DNA from: Suillus spraguei
Lineage: Eukaryota > Basidiomycota > Agaricomycetes > Boletales > Suillaceae
Assembly (NCBI GenBank): GCA_016800925.1
Contig: JABCPU010000005.1
Span: forward strand, 1-64,000
Direction of reading: 5' to 3'
Length of the DNA: 64,000 nt
Positions within the stretch are counted from its first letter, which is position 1. Each line of letters starts with the position of its first letter. The position numbers were made by a program, and so were the translations under genes. The notes below the pieces were generated by a model. The model was not told the DNA's origin, made no database searches, and worked only from the letters and a program-made list of their open reading frames with translations. Positions 42,500 through 53,776 of this stretch are shown here, in pieces.

Positions 42500-43495
42500 T
42501 CCCTTGCCAGGTGTGAATGTTCCCAAGCTAAGTAGAAGTCAGGAAGTATTGTCTGGCGACTTCGATGTATCAAGCAGGTAGGCGTTGGATTCTGTTGGCT
42601 TCCTGACAACTCGTCCTGATCCAGTGCAGGTGGGTGTTGATACATTTCTTATGAAAGGTACGTCAATGATCACACTTTTTTTGAAATACTTGGTCAGAAC
42701 GACGTACCAAGGACACATTCATTCCTACCACGGTACTCGTCATAAAATTCCCTGAGAGCTGCCAGAGCGACGGCAACCGCCACTGCTATGCGAATCGGTG
42801 AAGTCTTTTTGTGGTATGAAAGTTATCCAGGCCTTTTTTGTCTTGGAGACATTCACATGCAGTGTGCGCTAGGATGTGAAGTGCGTGATCGGCGCCGGTT
42901 AGACAGTCGTGACCACAAACCCAGCATGAATGGTGCATATTGAGATTAGACCACGTCAGCAATGACGTGTTCTGAGTTGGTGTGCGCATTGAGGTTGTTT
43001 GCGGATGACATGGCAATTTGAACGAGGTTTAAGAGTTTGTTTCGGTGGGTGAGTCGCGTTTCTAATGAAACCGGTATCCGTGTCACGTAGTGCCACAAGA
43101 CGCAGACACGCATCATACTCTACAGTCCGTGATCTCTGGATACACGCAATGCGAGTGACGCGGGCTCTCCTTGCCATTCAAGACCTGCTTCAAAATGGAT
43201 AGAAGGCGGATAATAGGGTAGAATCCGCGTTCAGTACCGAGTTTTGGGAACACGAAGAGTCATCCAGATTGGGCAGAGGGCTCTATCTCAGCTTGTAGAA
43301 AGAAGCCTACAAATCACAATGTCAGGATGGATGCTTAAGATTGATAGCAAGATCACTTACCTATCCATCCAGCTTCTATCCGTTCTCATGCGCTGACGCA
43401 TCAGGATTGATCCGCATCAATAAATGGTCATATTTGGAGCGTGGTTTCTGATAACCGCACATTGACCGCGCATGATAGCATCTGGCATGTGTTTT
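42500..43495. pseudogene. Relic of palB 3' end (+) and rit1 3' half (-), copy B
   Basis: It repeats the arrangement of copy A. GTGTGAATGTTCCCAAG and CGATGTATCAAGCAGG come from the palB tail. ACAACTCGTCCTGATCCAGT matches rit1 C-terminal text at 61060. GTGCATATTGAGATTAGACC, GGCGCCGGTTAGACAG, GGATAATAGGGTAGAATCCG and TCACTTACCTATCCATCCAG match rit1 at 61500, 61440, 61850 and 62030. It ends near GCATCTGGCATGTG, equal to 62210. No usable frame remains. Confidence 0.65.
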
Positions 43496-44929
43496 CTTCT
43501 CGGGGCAGACGATTCTTTTGAGTGGCATCATCCAGGTTGTGAGGCAACTTCTCCTTATTTCGGATCAGCGGGAAAAGTAGCAGTTTCGCCCTGTAAGTAC
43601 TGTACAAGACGTTCCGTCACTAGGATTGCCTTACCACAGAAAGCCTATGGAACATGATGTGCTGTAAGTCGCTCAGATAAGCTTGTGAGAAGCACAACTC
43701 ATGGTCCGTGTTCCCTTCACGAGTCAAATTGTCGTTTCGACTCTGGTGAGCAAAGTATATGTTAAATGCGTGTGGGATCGCGACTCCGCAAGAACAGAGA
43801 GCTTGATTAATGAGGGATGAAACAACAATATATGGGCGCTAGCCTGAAGCTGTTCATATTGAAGTGAACCCAGTCGTATATGAAAACAGACGCCATGTGA
43901 CCTTCAATTAGTCACTTGTGACCGTCATACGGGGTGATACTCGGGCGGCCTAGCGAGAATGGTGAACCATGCATAATTGGTGGTGATACCAAACAAGAGG
44001 TGCAGCTGCATCACTAGTACGAGTTGCCCTCAACATACTTACCTCCCTTGTACGCTATATCGCAACATCGGGACCCTCTACGCGTAAAGGTGACCGGCAT
44101 GCAGCAACGTCATCCTGTTTCCCGTGTGTATTCTAGTGTTGATGAACTGGACAGGGAACGAAAAGGGATGCTGGTAACTCACATGTAATCACTCCCCATT
44201 CCTACGCACAATTCCACCAAAAACAAAAAGGAAGCACGACCATCACCAATGACTAGCATCAGGTTCGCAAGTTGTCAAGGCCAGGTAGGCGGAGCACAGT
44301 CCATGACGAACACCCACGTGTAGCTTGACATGTATACCAACGAGGATGAATGCATGCTCTTGTACCAAAAATAGTATCTCATCTGCGTGAACATGTAGTG
44401 AGGACACCCACGCAAACATGAACGAAAGTGCAAGTTCATCCACTAAGCTTTTCACATTCTGGCAGGCACCACGTAGCAGCAACCGGTTGTGTGGGTCACG
44501 CAACCATCGACATAGCGACGAGTGTGCTCGAGGTGAATTGAACGTGAAAGAGCATATGGTTTACAAGGCGGTAAGAAGATGATCCCCGAGTACGGTAGGT
44601 TGAAGTATATGGATCTGTGTGGTGTCCTCGATGTGGGTAAGACGTGTCATTGAAAGGGGCTGCGTCATATGCTGTTTACAGATCTGGAACAAGAGGAGGC
44701 GGCGCCACATAGCGCCATAAGTTCAAATGTAAAGTAGTCGACTCCGCGCATGTCCCGCAACTTAAGACACATCTCAGACACGAATCATGATCATTATATG
44801 CAGTAAAGCTACAGGAGAGTCAGAGATGTAGGCATGCGAGTGAATTGTCCATCCATCTATAGAGTGATATCATGAGTGGGACGTAAAAGCAAGATTCAAA
44901 ACGTAGCAATGAAAGCAATAAAACGACGA
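43496..44929. other. Spacer at the end of unit B
   Basis: No gene is supported. Short frames occur at 43472-43657 (plus) and 44243-44503 (minus). The part from about 44243 repeats the end of unit A. The downstream end meets the stop of the LRR gene. Confidence 0.4.
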
Positions 44930-46211
44930 TCACGAGAACTGACACAACCCGCAACCTCCACTCAACCCTGTACTCCCCAACTCACAGCTTGTAAGCGATG
45001 TGCTATTGCAAAGAGAGTTCGGGAGCGTCCCACTCAACCCTGTATTATTCTGGAGGCTGAGGATCTGTAACGAGGGCGGAAAGGTTGTTGGGAAGGGGGG
45101 CTGGAGGTTATTGTTTGACAGTAAGAGTTGTGCGAGTAATGAGAAGGATGAGATGGTGTTTGGAATGGGGCCTGTGAGGGAGGTAGATGATAAGTCGATG
45201 AGTTTGAGGGAGGCCTGGAGAGCGGTGCTGGATGAGAGCGTTGGAAGGGGGTTTGTGAGAGGTTGAGAGTTGATCACCCTGGATAATGATTAGGTGAGAT
45301 TAGGAAGGAATGGAGGGGACTTACAGATTATGGAGTGGGAGTTGTAGAAGGGAGGAGGGGATGGAGGAACCGATTGTGGGGTTGCGGATGAGGGTGAGTG
45401 TTGTGATTGCTGTGAGGAAAGAGAAGAGGTTATCTGGGAGTTGTGTAATGGAAGTTGCTTCGATATGGAGATTGGAGAGGTTCGTGAGGTTCGTGAATGA
45501 AAAGGGAGGGCTCCAGCTATGAATATGTTAGAATGTGTTAGTGATAGGATGGGAGGACATGCCTGGTATGCTGTTACCACCAATGACTTGGAAAGACTCA
45601 AGGCCGGTAAGTGCTCCGAGTTCATTGGGTAATGTTGCTGGTACTCCAGGAAAGGTCAATTGCCTGTATAAGTGGATGAGTGGCAGCACGCGATTTTATG
45701 GAATAGACTAACAAATTTGCGACTCTACCTGTACCATCGCATGTGACGCCGTTCCAAGCACAGAATTTGACATCATTCATCCAACCGAGTGATGCTTGAC
45801 CTTGTGAGTCGGCGGTATCGAATATAGCGCGTAGACCACAAAACTGGATAGCGTTTAGGATCTGTTGTGTGTTCTCTGTATTCGAAGATGGGTAGTTGGT
45901 CTGAAGGATTGGCAAGCAAGTTGAGCATGGGTAGGAGTTAGGGTTTGAAGGCGCGTTGAGGTGTATTGGGACAAGCACTGTTGAGCAAGAGATGTACTGG
46001 ATCTGGGTGGGGGTGCGAAGACGCGGACGTTGAGAAAGATAAGGTTCCCGATTAAAAACAGTAGTGTGAGACAAGAGAAAGTGCGGTTGCGTGTCTTGCG
46101 CTTGTGAACACGAAGAGGAGGCCATTCATTGAGCTCTTGTGGGATACGCAAGTCGAATAATAATTTCGTGAAGGGCGTTGATTTTTCGACATTGAAATCT
46201 TCATAAGTCAT
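44930..46211 (-). pseudogene. Leucine-rich-repeat membrane protein (one frame break)
   Basis: This is a predicted single-pass surface or secretory LRR protein; its partner is unknown. Exons are 46211-45713, 45663-45559, 45516-45325 and 45278-44930. A hydrophobic anchor reads FSCLTLLFLIGNLIFLNV. A Cys-rich cap follows: FCGLRAIFDTADSQGQASL and FCAWNGVTCDGTGRV. LRRs include LPNELGALTGLESFQVIGGN, LTNLSNLHIEATSITQLPDN, LIDLSSTSLTGPIPNTISS, LQILSLQNNTGLSGTLPNSL and a C-terminal ELGSTGLSGGCGLC. In exon 1 the frame changes near 45963 (LAQQCLSQYT to NAPSNPNSYPCSTCLPIL), so it is either a recent pseudogene or a sequence error. The gene is divergent from the calpain gene with about 60 bp between start codons. 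Confidence 0.65.
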
Positions 46212-46273
46212 TGTTGATATTTATTTGTACAGTAGCTTATGAATTAAGTTGATCAACTTTGCTTGGCGTCGAC
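46212..46273. promoter_or_regulatory. Short bidirectional promoter
   Basis: Only 62 bp separate the LRR and calpain start codons. Core elements of both genes must lie here or within 5' coding sequence. No clear TATA box is seen, but AATTAAGTTGATCAACTT contains the palindrome AAGTTGATCAACTT. Confidence 0.4.
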
Positions 46274-49200
46274 ATGTCCGCCGCGGAAGCAGAGGTAAAG
46301 GATTTGCTACTAACCAGTTTCATCATCGACTAAACTTTCAAAGAACGTTTATGCTAGAGCGTTAAAATTCGAACTAGAAAATGACTGGGACAAAGCTTTC
46401 AAGCTTTATCTACAAGCAGCAGATGCTTTCTTACAGATTAGCCGCACCACCGATCCAAAGTATCGGAACAACGCTGCCAAGGCAGTAGATCGTGCTCAAA
46501 AGATAAAGCAACATAAACAGCTTAAACCCTTATCAATTGACCACTTTTCACATCGCAAGTAACTATTCACTTTAACCGTCGCTAATCTAATTAATTTTCA
46601 ATCAGAACTTTCAATTCTCAAAAAGTCTTCCATCATTAACAATAATCACATCCCTCTGCTGGCAACATCATCTCCCTCCAATTCATACTCTACTCCATTC
46701 AATGACCCAGATGGTCAACCATCCCTCCCTTCCCTATCCCCATCAACTTGGAAGCGCCCAATCCACGAATCATCCATCCCACTTCTCCCATCCGACATCA
46801 TCCAGAACATAGTAAACGACTGCTCAGTATGCGCTTCTATCGCAGTATGCATACAACACAACCTCCGCTTCAAATCAGACGTATGTCTCACTGTTTACCC
46901 TCTCACTCACTCGCTAACTTTCTCTAGCTACTTCTCTCATCCTTGTCTTCTTCTGACGACGGAAGATATGAATTAAAAGTCCTCGTCAATGGTGATTTTC
47001 GTCGCGTGAGTCACTCTCCACACTTCTATACATCCTTTTAACCTCGGCTATAGATAGGTTCGTACCAACAACTCGCCCGAGTATGCGCTAAGTTCAAACA
47101 GTCATCGACGACCGTCTCCCTTTCAACTCCAACAATAAACTCGTTGGAATATCAACCGGCCAAAAGAATCAGCTCTGGCCTTCATACGTCGAAAAAGCAG
47201 TCCGTATCTTTTTCCTTATCTCCATCATAATATGCTCACATGCAATAGTACATGAAACTCATGGGGGGATACGATTTTCTTGGCTCGTAAGCCCCCTATC
47301 CCACTCCGTATAGTACTGACTTTGACACTCCGAAGAAATTCTGCCATAGACCTCCAGTAAGTCCTGAAATCAACGTACCACACCCTCCTCACCCCCCACA
47401 GCGTCCTCACAGGCTGGATCCCAGAACACATCGAGCTTCAAAGGTACTCCCTTCTACCATCCAACAAAATCCTAACTGACTTTCAAAAGCTCATTCTTTG
47501 AACGCGAACGCACATGGTCTCGGATCATCACTGCATTCCCGCGAGGTACACCCCCCTCATCCACTTCACCACATCACTCACACTTGCCATAGGAGACTGT
47601 ATGATGACGATCGGAACAAACGATAAAATTTATGATATACACACTGTTAAACTTCTTCCTTCGCATGCTTATGCTGTCACAGGTGGCTACCCCCCTCTCG
47701 TAAATAAATTCTGATATTGACTTGTGCAGATATCAAAGAAACGAACGATGAGCGCTGGGTCACGCTTCTTGATTCGAGGATATGTACTCCGGAATGTGGG
47801 TGTGGTGGTGGTGGGAGCTGTCCTAGTAAGTCTCCCTTCCCTTTCTACCCGTAGAAGTAACGAATGGAATAGGGGTTCTTGATATACGCTGGGACGATAT
47901 ATGCGCGACTTTCGAGGGATTGTATATCAGTTGGAACCCAAGTTTGTTCGGGAGTTGTGTTACGTTTCATGGGTGCGTCTTCATGTCCCACACGTATTTT
48001 ATGCCTAACGAATACGCAGATCATGGCAGCTTGAAAATGCGGAAGATCTACACCGAGGTACGTCTACTCTCGATTCATGTGGTACAGCGCTAACCGTGTT
48101 GGATGTAGCTTCTACTCACCATCTACGACTGAACTATCAAAAAGCCAACGATCGTGCGCATCAAAAAACCTCATCGGCTTCTAACACAAACACAAATGAA
48201 ATCGACAACAGAGACAGAAATGGAAACGGAAAGGACTCCTCAGAAACAGAAATATGGATCCTCTTGACGCGTCACCTCTGCGACACTCGCCGCACAAACG
48301 AATACATCGCGATTAATGTTCAAGAGGATGACATGATTTTAGGGGGGGATTTACAACATGTTGCGCTCAAGGTGTGTTTCTTCCTCTCCTTTCCTATCTA
48401 TGACTCTTTATCCATTCGCAGTACTAACAAACCTAACGCACAGAGTAACTACACGAACAGCACACACCTCCTCTCGCGTACCAAAATATGCCAATTCCAA
48501 ACACATACCTCAGGCTCGCTCTCCTTATTAGCCTGCTACGACGGCCAATTCGATCAAGTCGGCTTCACGGTCACTGCGTTTGCTTATTCATCCGATGTGG
48601 CGGTATCTTGGGATACGAGGGTTTCGCCCGCGAGATATATACAGAAGGTGCCCCTCAAATTCGTTCTTCTCTTCCTTCACCGCTGATGAATGTTAGATCG
48701 ACGGTGCATTGACTCATAAGACGGCTGGTGGGAATTGCACGCATCCGACGTATATGGTGAATCCACAGTATCACCTGCGGGTGCATAATACCGATACCAG
48801 CATCGACAAACGGCAGAGCGCCAGCGCCGACAAGCACAACAAGACACAAGTCATACTCACCGCACAGAGCACCAGATATATCTCGCTAAACGTCACAGCA
48901 GTGTGGTCGCGAGGCGAGCGTATATCAGAACTGAGTCAGAAAGAGGTGGTGGCTCATTCTGGCCCTTATACATATGGGCATACGCGTGTCGCTGCTCATC
49001 TTGCTCGTACGTTGACTTTCTCTTTTTTTACCTCGAGGGGATGGAGGCTCATTTTTTTTGACTGAAGCTGGCGACTACACAGTTGTATTATCAGCTTACG
49101 AACCGGACCAGACGGGGAAATTCACACTCAAGGTGGAGAGTCCCTCTCAGTTTGAAATAGATCCGATACCGCAGGAGGGTGCTGGAATGTATGTCAAGAC

Positions 49201-49680
49201 TGTCTGTGGGAAGTGGTACGTCCCTCGATTTTAATTTTTGCTTGAAACAAATCTTGGGGCTTGTTAGGGATTCGAACACTGCTGCGGGCGGACCGAGTCA
49301 AAATCGATATCACCGCAATCCAGTGTACGAAGTAACCATTCCATGCGCTTCGGAATTTGGGTACATCCCCCTCCTCGCAAATCTCAAAAAGTGCTAACCA
49401 CTTCACAGGGCCCGTCTCCAACTTCTCGCCCGTGCCCCAGGCGTATCCACCAACCTTTCCCTCTTCTCCTCAAGCACAAACCTCCAACGATGCGTCGCTT
49501 CCTCTGGGCCTTACTCCGATGCGCTTTCGGGTGTTGATATTCCCAAGAGGAGTATATGCCCTGGCAAGTATCATCTCGTGCCTTCGACGTATCATGCTGG
49601 GGTGCATGCTCAGTTTCGGATTGTTGTTTATAGCACTGTTTCGGGGATCGAGGTTGTTTTGCGCTCATGATGTGCACTAG
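46274..49680 (+). pseudogene. palB: PalB/Rim13-like calpain protease with MIT domain (some frame doubts)
   Basis: In the fungal Pal/Rim ambient-pH pathway this cysteine protease cleaves the PacC/Rim101 regulator at ESCRT sites. An N-terminal MIT domain (ARALKFELENDWDKAFKLYL, KYRNNAAKAVDRAQKI) would bind ESCRT-III. The protease core has the Cys region NIVNDCSVCASIAVC (46810), YMKLMGGYDFLGS, DLHVLTGWIPEHIEL, the His region LLPSHAYAVTDI (47650) and WVTLLDSRIC where NPW-like Asn is expected. Two C2-like beta domains follow (WILLTRHLCDTRRTNEYIAI, YTVVLSAYEPDQTGKFTL, GPSQNRYHRNPVYEVTI). About 15 introns are implied. A donor G seems missing near 47007, and the last exon shifts near 49563 (GVYALA to KYHLVPSTYHAGVHAQF). 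The missing Asn and the shifts make activity doubtful. Confidence 0.7.
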
Positions 49681-49765
49681 AGAGGGAGGCAGAATTTGTT
49701 GATGTGTTTGAGAGTGGGTCGGCTTGTGGACAATTTGTATCTTGCAGTGACTGACGCTAGACAAT
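49681..49765 (-). pseudogene. Relic of rit1 3' end next to palB
   Basis: TTGATGTGTTTGAGAGTGGG and GCTTGTGGACAATTTGTAT match the rit1 C-terminal exon at 61014-61064 (read on the minus strand as CPQA.P...). Homology stops at about 49765. The ancestral palB-rit1 tail-to-tail pair was therefore cut here. Confidence 0.6.
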
Positions 49766-50037
49766 GACAATATTTGAAATGGCTATCAAAAGACCACCGA
49801 GCGTCTTCGCAACCTATTGGAATGGTCCATCGAAGTTGATATAGATACTTGCACTACAAATTGGGTCTTGGAGGATCAGCCTTCAAGCTTCTTTTCCTTT
49901 TCTGTGTCTATCATATCTCGGCACATGTTGCCTTGTCGTGCATCTTGAAGCCGGTGCTCAGCAACGTCCTCGTTATCATTCTGCCTCAACATTGTCCTTA
50001 ACGTTCGCTGAGGTATGTATCATCCTGCCGCTCGTAC

Positions 50038-51045
50038 TTGGTCTCACTAGACTTTGCTCTAGCCTTCATAGTACTCGCTGCAAATTCCCTTAATTCGTCG
50101 ATGACAGACGATATAGCAATGCATCAAGCGGACTTGCAGAATGGCATCTTGTCTCACATTGATGAGGCCATCGAGTTCCATCGGGCTGCGCTACTCTATC
50201 CCCCCGGTCATCTTGATAGATCAATCCCTCTCGTCTATCTTGCCATTATCCTTGGATACAGATTCAAGCAGCAGGGCATTCCATCTGACCTTGACGAGGC
50301 CACCAAGCTCCTTTGCACCGCACCGCTCCTCTTTCCTGTTGATCATCCTCATAGATCAATGTCCCTCGACAATCTCGCGAACAATCTTAGAGACAGATTC
50401 CAGCAGTGGGGCGTCCCATGTGACTTTGATGGGGCATTCAGCATCACTGGGCTGTACTACTCCCTCGCCCGCCTGATCACCTTGACCGATCATCGTCCCC
50501 CAATAACCTTGCCATCAGCCTCAGAGACAGATTCAGCAGTTGGGTGTTGTATCTGACCTTGATGAGGCCATCGAGCTCCATCGGGTTGCACTACTCATCT
50601 GTCCGCACGGTCATTATGATCGACCAACAGCTCTCAACAATCTCGCCTTCACCCTCGGATATAGATTCAAGCAGCGGGGCATCCTGTCTGACCTTGATGA
50701 TGCTATTGAGCACCATCGAGCTGCACTACTCCTCCGTCCGCATCCTACCCATCTGACCTTCTTTGGCGAAGCATTCAGGCTGTTCTCACAACTCTCCCAC
50801 GTAACTCATTCAGTCTCTCGCATTGATCTTACTATTGCCAAGTCTTGGGCTACCTTTGCTGAGGAGAAGAACCATATGGCTCTGCCTTAGTTGCCTATCA
50901 GACTGCATTGAAATTCCTAGATCAGTATATTACTATCCAATCATATTCTCCACGCCATTTTGATGTCAGCAGGATGGTCACTACTTCGCTTGCTATGGAC
51001 GCTTTTTTCATGTGTATTCGTCTGACCTTCGTCATGGCGCGCTAA
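50038..51045 (+). pseudogene. TPR protein of the Agaricomycete TPR/CHAT group (broken)
   Basis: Tandem tetratricopeptide-type units read DEAIEFHRAALLYPPGHLDR, DEATKLLCTAPLLFPVDHPH, DEAIELHRVALLICPHGHYD and DDAIEHHRAALLLRP, spaced about 50 residues apart with ALNNLA.TLGYRFKQ linkers. A one-base slip near 50530 and another near 50876 change the frame. The latter leads to SALVAYQTALKFLDQ and SLAMDAFFMCIRLTF, a block that in relatives precedes the CHAT protease-like domain. That domain is absent. Such proteins are greatly expanded in mushrooms, and some are tied to death or defence modules. This copy is a truncated relic. Confidence 0.7.
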
Positions 51046-52814
51046 CAACTGCCGTAAGAGAGGCATAGAGACAACTTGTCTCATATTTACATATCCTGCT
51101 ATACCCCCACTTTTGCGACCCTTCTTCGTGCAATACAGCGTGTTTCTCGAGCTGAATATGCCTCTACGCGATATTTTGAGGCAATTGATCAAGCGACTCC
51201 GGACGTAGGGAACGAACTCAAATTTGTTGATTCTGTATGGTGGGTTACGGTTACCGTTCGATTCGCCGACATGCCGCAACTTATTTTGAAGTCCGACCAA
51301 TGTTTGTTCCGAACTTTATTGGTATAGTCCTGTCACATGAATCACAAATCAGTTCTACGCCAGTCTGCGGCGACTCTGCGCGCCGTGCTCACTGAGGTAG
51401 ATCCGCGGCTGCTGGCGAGCATTACTATTAATATCACAACATTAGTGGCGAATGAATCTATCCTTCGGATTCCTTCCCTGAGCTCACTGAGCAGCCCTTA
51501 CCCTTCAGGATATGCAACTCACTCAGGCTGCGCAGTGCTTCATTCCCGCTATGACAGTAGTTGGTGTTGTGTTTCTCACTGCGTATGTTGATCTAAATCG
51601 TCGACTGTGCCTTTAGTTGTTATCAAGTCATTGGACCCTTCACTGATATTCCTACTGTTATTTATGTTAACGATGAGTCGAGATTTCTCCGTTCTATCGT
51701 CTTTTCTGCATGGCTGCATTGTGCTGCGTTTTGTTTCCAATCATAATGGGGTCACCGTGGAGTTAACATCTGGTCCTGCGCGTATTCTTACTGTCGACAG
51801 TTGGTATAATTCTTAACAGACAATTCGATCAGTCTATCTAGCCTGAAGTATATTCCAACTGTCTTTTCTCTTTCTGCCGCATCCCATATGGGTTTGAGAC
51901 AGCATGACAATCATGTATGGTCTCATTACGACGATCAATATTATCACGACGGCTTGCAAACTCTGTCCGTATCTGTACTGACCCTTGTTGCCCCCGTTGT
52001 GTGCAGAAGAGAGCAGAGATTCGTACGAAGACTGCTGCTCTATGGAAAGCCAGACCACCGTGCTCTACTTCCAAGGCTTCCACTTCTCAAAACCTTCCTA
52101 GTAAGGTAAGTGCTTGCATTGGTTTCCGAACACCCTGTGCTAAGGTGTCATGTAGATTTATTTCCGCTACCATAAGGGAGTGGGTTATATCGTGTTTTAC
52201 CACTGGGACATCATTCAAATCGATTGTCTTCCTGCGTCTGTTGCTCTTGTCCTTGAATGGTATTCTTCTCTCGTCTTCTTCGATTGCTCGTTCGCTCAGC
52301 CATTTGGGCCCAAGTTCGCATTTTGCTGAAATCCCCATGGCCTCAGTGATTTATTGCCGTGCTCTCACTACCGATGTCGAGTTCGAGGTCGCGTGAGGTC
52401 TCGATGTTATGTTTGGCATGAACTGCATTGCTGCGTGACCACCGTTTTATGGGAAGATGAGACTCCCGTCTCCAATCCTCCATGTCTGGCCTTCAAGGTG
52501 GTGACAGTGTTTCACTGTCCTCGTTTTCTAGTATCTGCTCATTTCCTTCTGTCTTTCCAGAAACTCCGTGTATACTTAGTGGTAATGTCAACCACACTGA
52601 ACTTGCTGCTAATGATGGTGAATTATAATTATTTTAGTCTTCGTCCCTCGTCGGGGCAATTTTATTGTCTCGTAGACGTTCAGACCCGAACTTTACTGTC
52701 CATGTCATCTTTTCGGGCAGTGTCAATCATGGGCCCCATAAATTTTCAACTTAGGATGGGTCGTCAAGTGGGAGTTAAAGACTTTAGCCTGGCTAGTGTG
52801 GTTACTGTGAACAT
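51046..52814. other. Unassigned region
   Basis: There are many overlapping short frames on both strands (longest 159 codons at 51917-52396), none with a motif I know. It may be the decayed body of an element whose LTR-like sequence follows. I can support no gene. Confidence 0.35.
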
Positions 52815-53105
52815 CTGAAGAGGCTCGGACTAGAAACGAGAGAGTGAGAACTCAGTCTTAGTTGGAAAGACTACACTATGACAGGTTCATACCTAGAAAC
52901 GAGAGAGTGAGAACTATACATCGTTAGTACTAAGTATGATGTTCAAGTCGTAGTAAGTAGCTCACCTCAGTCTTAGTTGGAAAGACTGAGGGAAAAGAAT
53001 TCTATGGACGCTGAATATTAGAGGATCGTTTGAACTGAGAACGAAAATATGAACGTGGATGAAACGTGTATGATAAGTATGTAATGATAGATAAGAGGAA
53101 CATAT
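52815..53105 (-). repeat. Putative Copia-like LTR, diverged
   Basis: The layout parallels the Copia LTR at 28279-28560 without close sequence identity. GACTAGAAACGAG at the left is repeated as CCTAGAAACGAGAGAGTGAG about 70 bp on (the Copia LTR repeats CTAGAACCGAGGT). CCTCAGTCTTAGTTGGAAAG closes with ACTGAGG, like ACCTCAG..CTGAGGT there. The borders are uncertain and no target duplication was found. Confidence 0.4.
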
Positions 53106-53186
53106 CTTGATAGTTACCACAACAGAATCGAAATCTGTTTCTCTTGGACTACGCAGGTTCGAAACCTGCTGAACTACAGTTTTTTT
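53106..53186 (+). ncRNA. tRNA-like Pol III unit 1 of 5
   Basis: The anticodon-type arm ACAGA-ATCGAAA-TCTGT has a 5-bp stem and a 7-base loop reading CGA after T33. The T-type arm GCAGG-TTCGAAA-CCTGC contains a B box (GGTTCGAAACC). A run of seven T (53180-53186) follows. The A-box side is truncated, since the unit starts at the LTR-like sequence. Confidence 0.5.
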
Positions 53187-53244
53187 CTATCAGAACGCAC
53201 TTTGACATTCATTCATGGACGGTTTCTTCAGAAGTTCACCGCAA

Positions 53245-53336
53245 CTGGTCTTAGTCAGGTGGTTGCCACAACAGAATCAAAATCTGTTTCTCTTGGATTG
53301 TGTAGGTTTGAAACCTGCCGATGACAAGGTTTTTTT
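53245..53336 (+). ncRNA. tRNA-like Pol III unit 2 of 5
   Basis: An A-box-like TAGTCAGGTGGTT is followed by the arm ACAGA-ATCAAAA-TCTGT (loop reads CAA), a long variable stretch, the T-type arm GTAGG-TTTGAAA-CCTGC and a T7 run at 53330-53336. The order and spacing match a type II tRNA gene such as Leu or Ser. The D arm and acceptor stem pair poorly. Confidence 0.5.
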
Positions 53337-53394
53337 CAATTGAAACACACCTTGATATTCACTCATGGATGGCTTCTTTAGAAGTTCCTCGTAA

Positions 53395-53486
53395 CTCGTC
53401 TTAGCTAGGCGGTTGCCACAAACAGAATCAAAATCTGTTTATGTTGAATTGTGCGGGTTCAAAACCTGCCGATGATGAGGTTTTTT
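53395..53486 (+). ncRNA. tRNA-like Pol III unit 3 of 5
   Basis: A-box-like TAGCTAGGCGGTT, the arm ACAGA-ATCAAAA-TCTGT (CAA), the T-type arm GCGGG-TTCAAAA-CCTGC and a T6 run at 53481-53486. CTCGTC at the 5' end can pair with GATGAG at the 3' end (one G-T pair), the best acceptor-like stem of the five. Confidence 0.5.
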
Positions 53487-53544
53487 CTATCAGAACACAC
53501 TTTGATGTTCACTCGTGGACGGTTTCTTTGAAAGTTCACCGTAG

Positions 53545-53626
53545 CTGGTGTTAGCCTGGTGGTTACCACGATAGAATCAAAATCTGTTTCTCTTCAGGTT
53601 CGAAACCTGCCGACGACAAGGTTTTT
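53545..53626 (+). ncRNA. tRNA-like Pol III unit 4 of 5
   Basis: The A box TAGCCTGGTGG is close to the consensus. The arm ATAGA-ATCAAAA-TCTGT keeps pairing through a T-G wobble. The B box GGTTCGAAACC is exact. The variable region is shorter, and a T5 run ends at 53626. Confidence 0.5.
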
Positions 53627-53683
53627 CTATCGGAACACACCTTGATATTCACCCGTGATGGTTTCTTTGGCAGTTCATTGTAA

Positions 53684-53776
53684 CTAATCTTAGCCTGATG
53701 GTTACCACAACAGAATCAAAATCTGTTTCTTTTTCCTGTGTAGGTTCAAAACCTGCTGATGACAGCATTTTTTTTT
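53684..53776 (+). ncRNA. tRNA-like Pol III unit 5 of 5
   Basis: TAGCCTGATGGTT, the arm ACAGA-ATCAAAA-TCTGT, the T-type arm GTAGG-TTCAAAA-CCTGC and a T9 run at 53768-53776. An extra TTTTT inside the variable region could stop Pol III early, so this copy is the most decayed. Confidence 0.45.

Larger units (their letters stand above)
40273..44812. repeat. Tandem segmental duplication, unit B
   Basis: This is the second copy of the 36.5-40.27 kb unit. It is about 0.75 kb longer because extra sequence lies around 43490-44240. The spacer text shared with unit A includes CAGCTTGACATGTAT-like and GAACATGAACGCAAGTGCAA-like blocks (39885-40010 and 44320-44440). Confidence 0.8.

Noticed and set aside
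53245..53626. Functional tRNA-Leu(CAA) genes
   Set aside because: Anticodon and T arms are good, but the D arm and acceptor stem pair poorly in most units, so they are reported as tRNA-like only.
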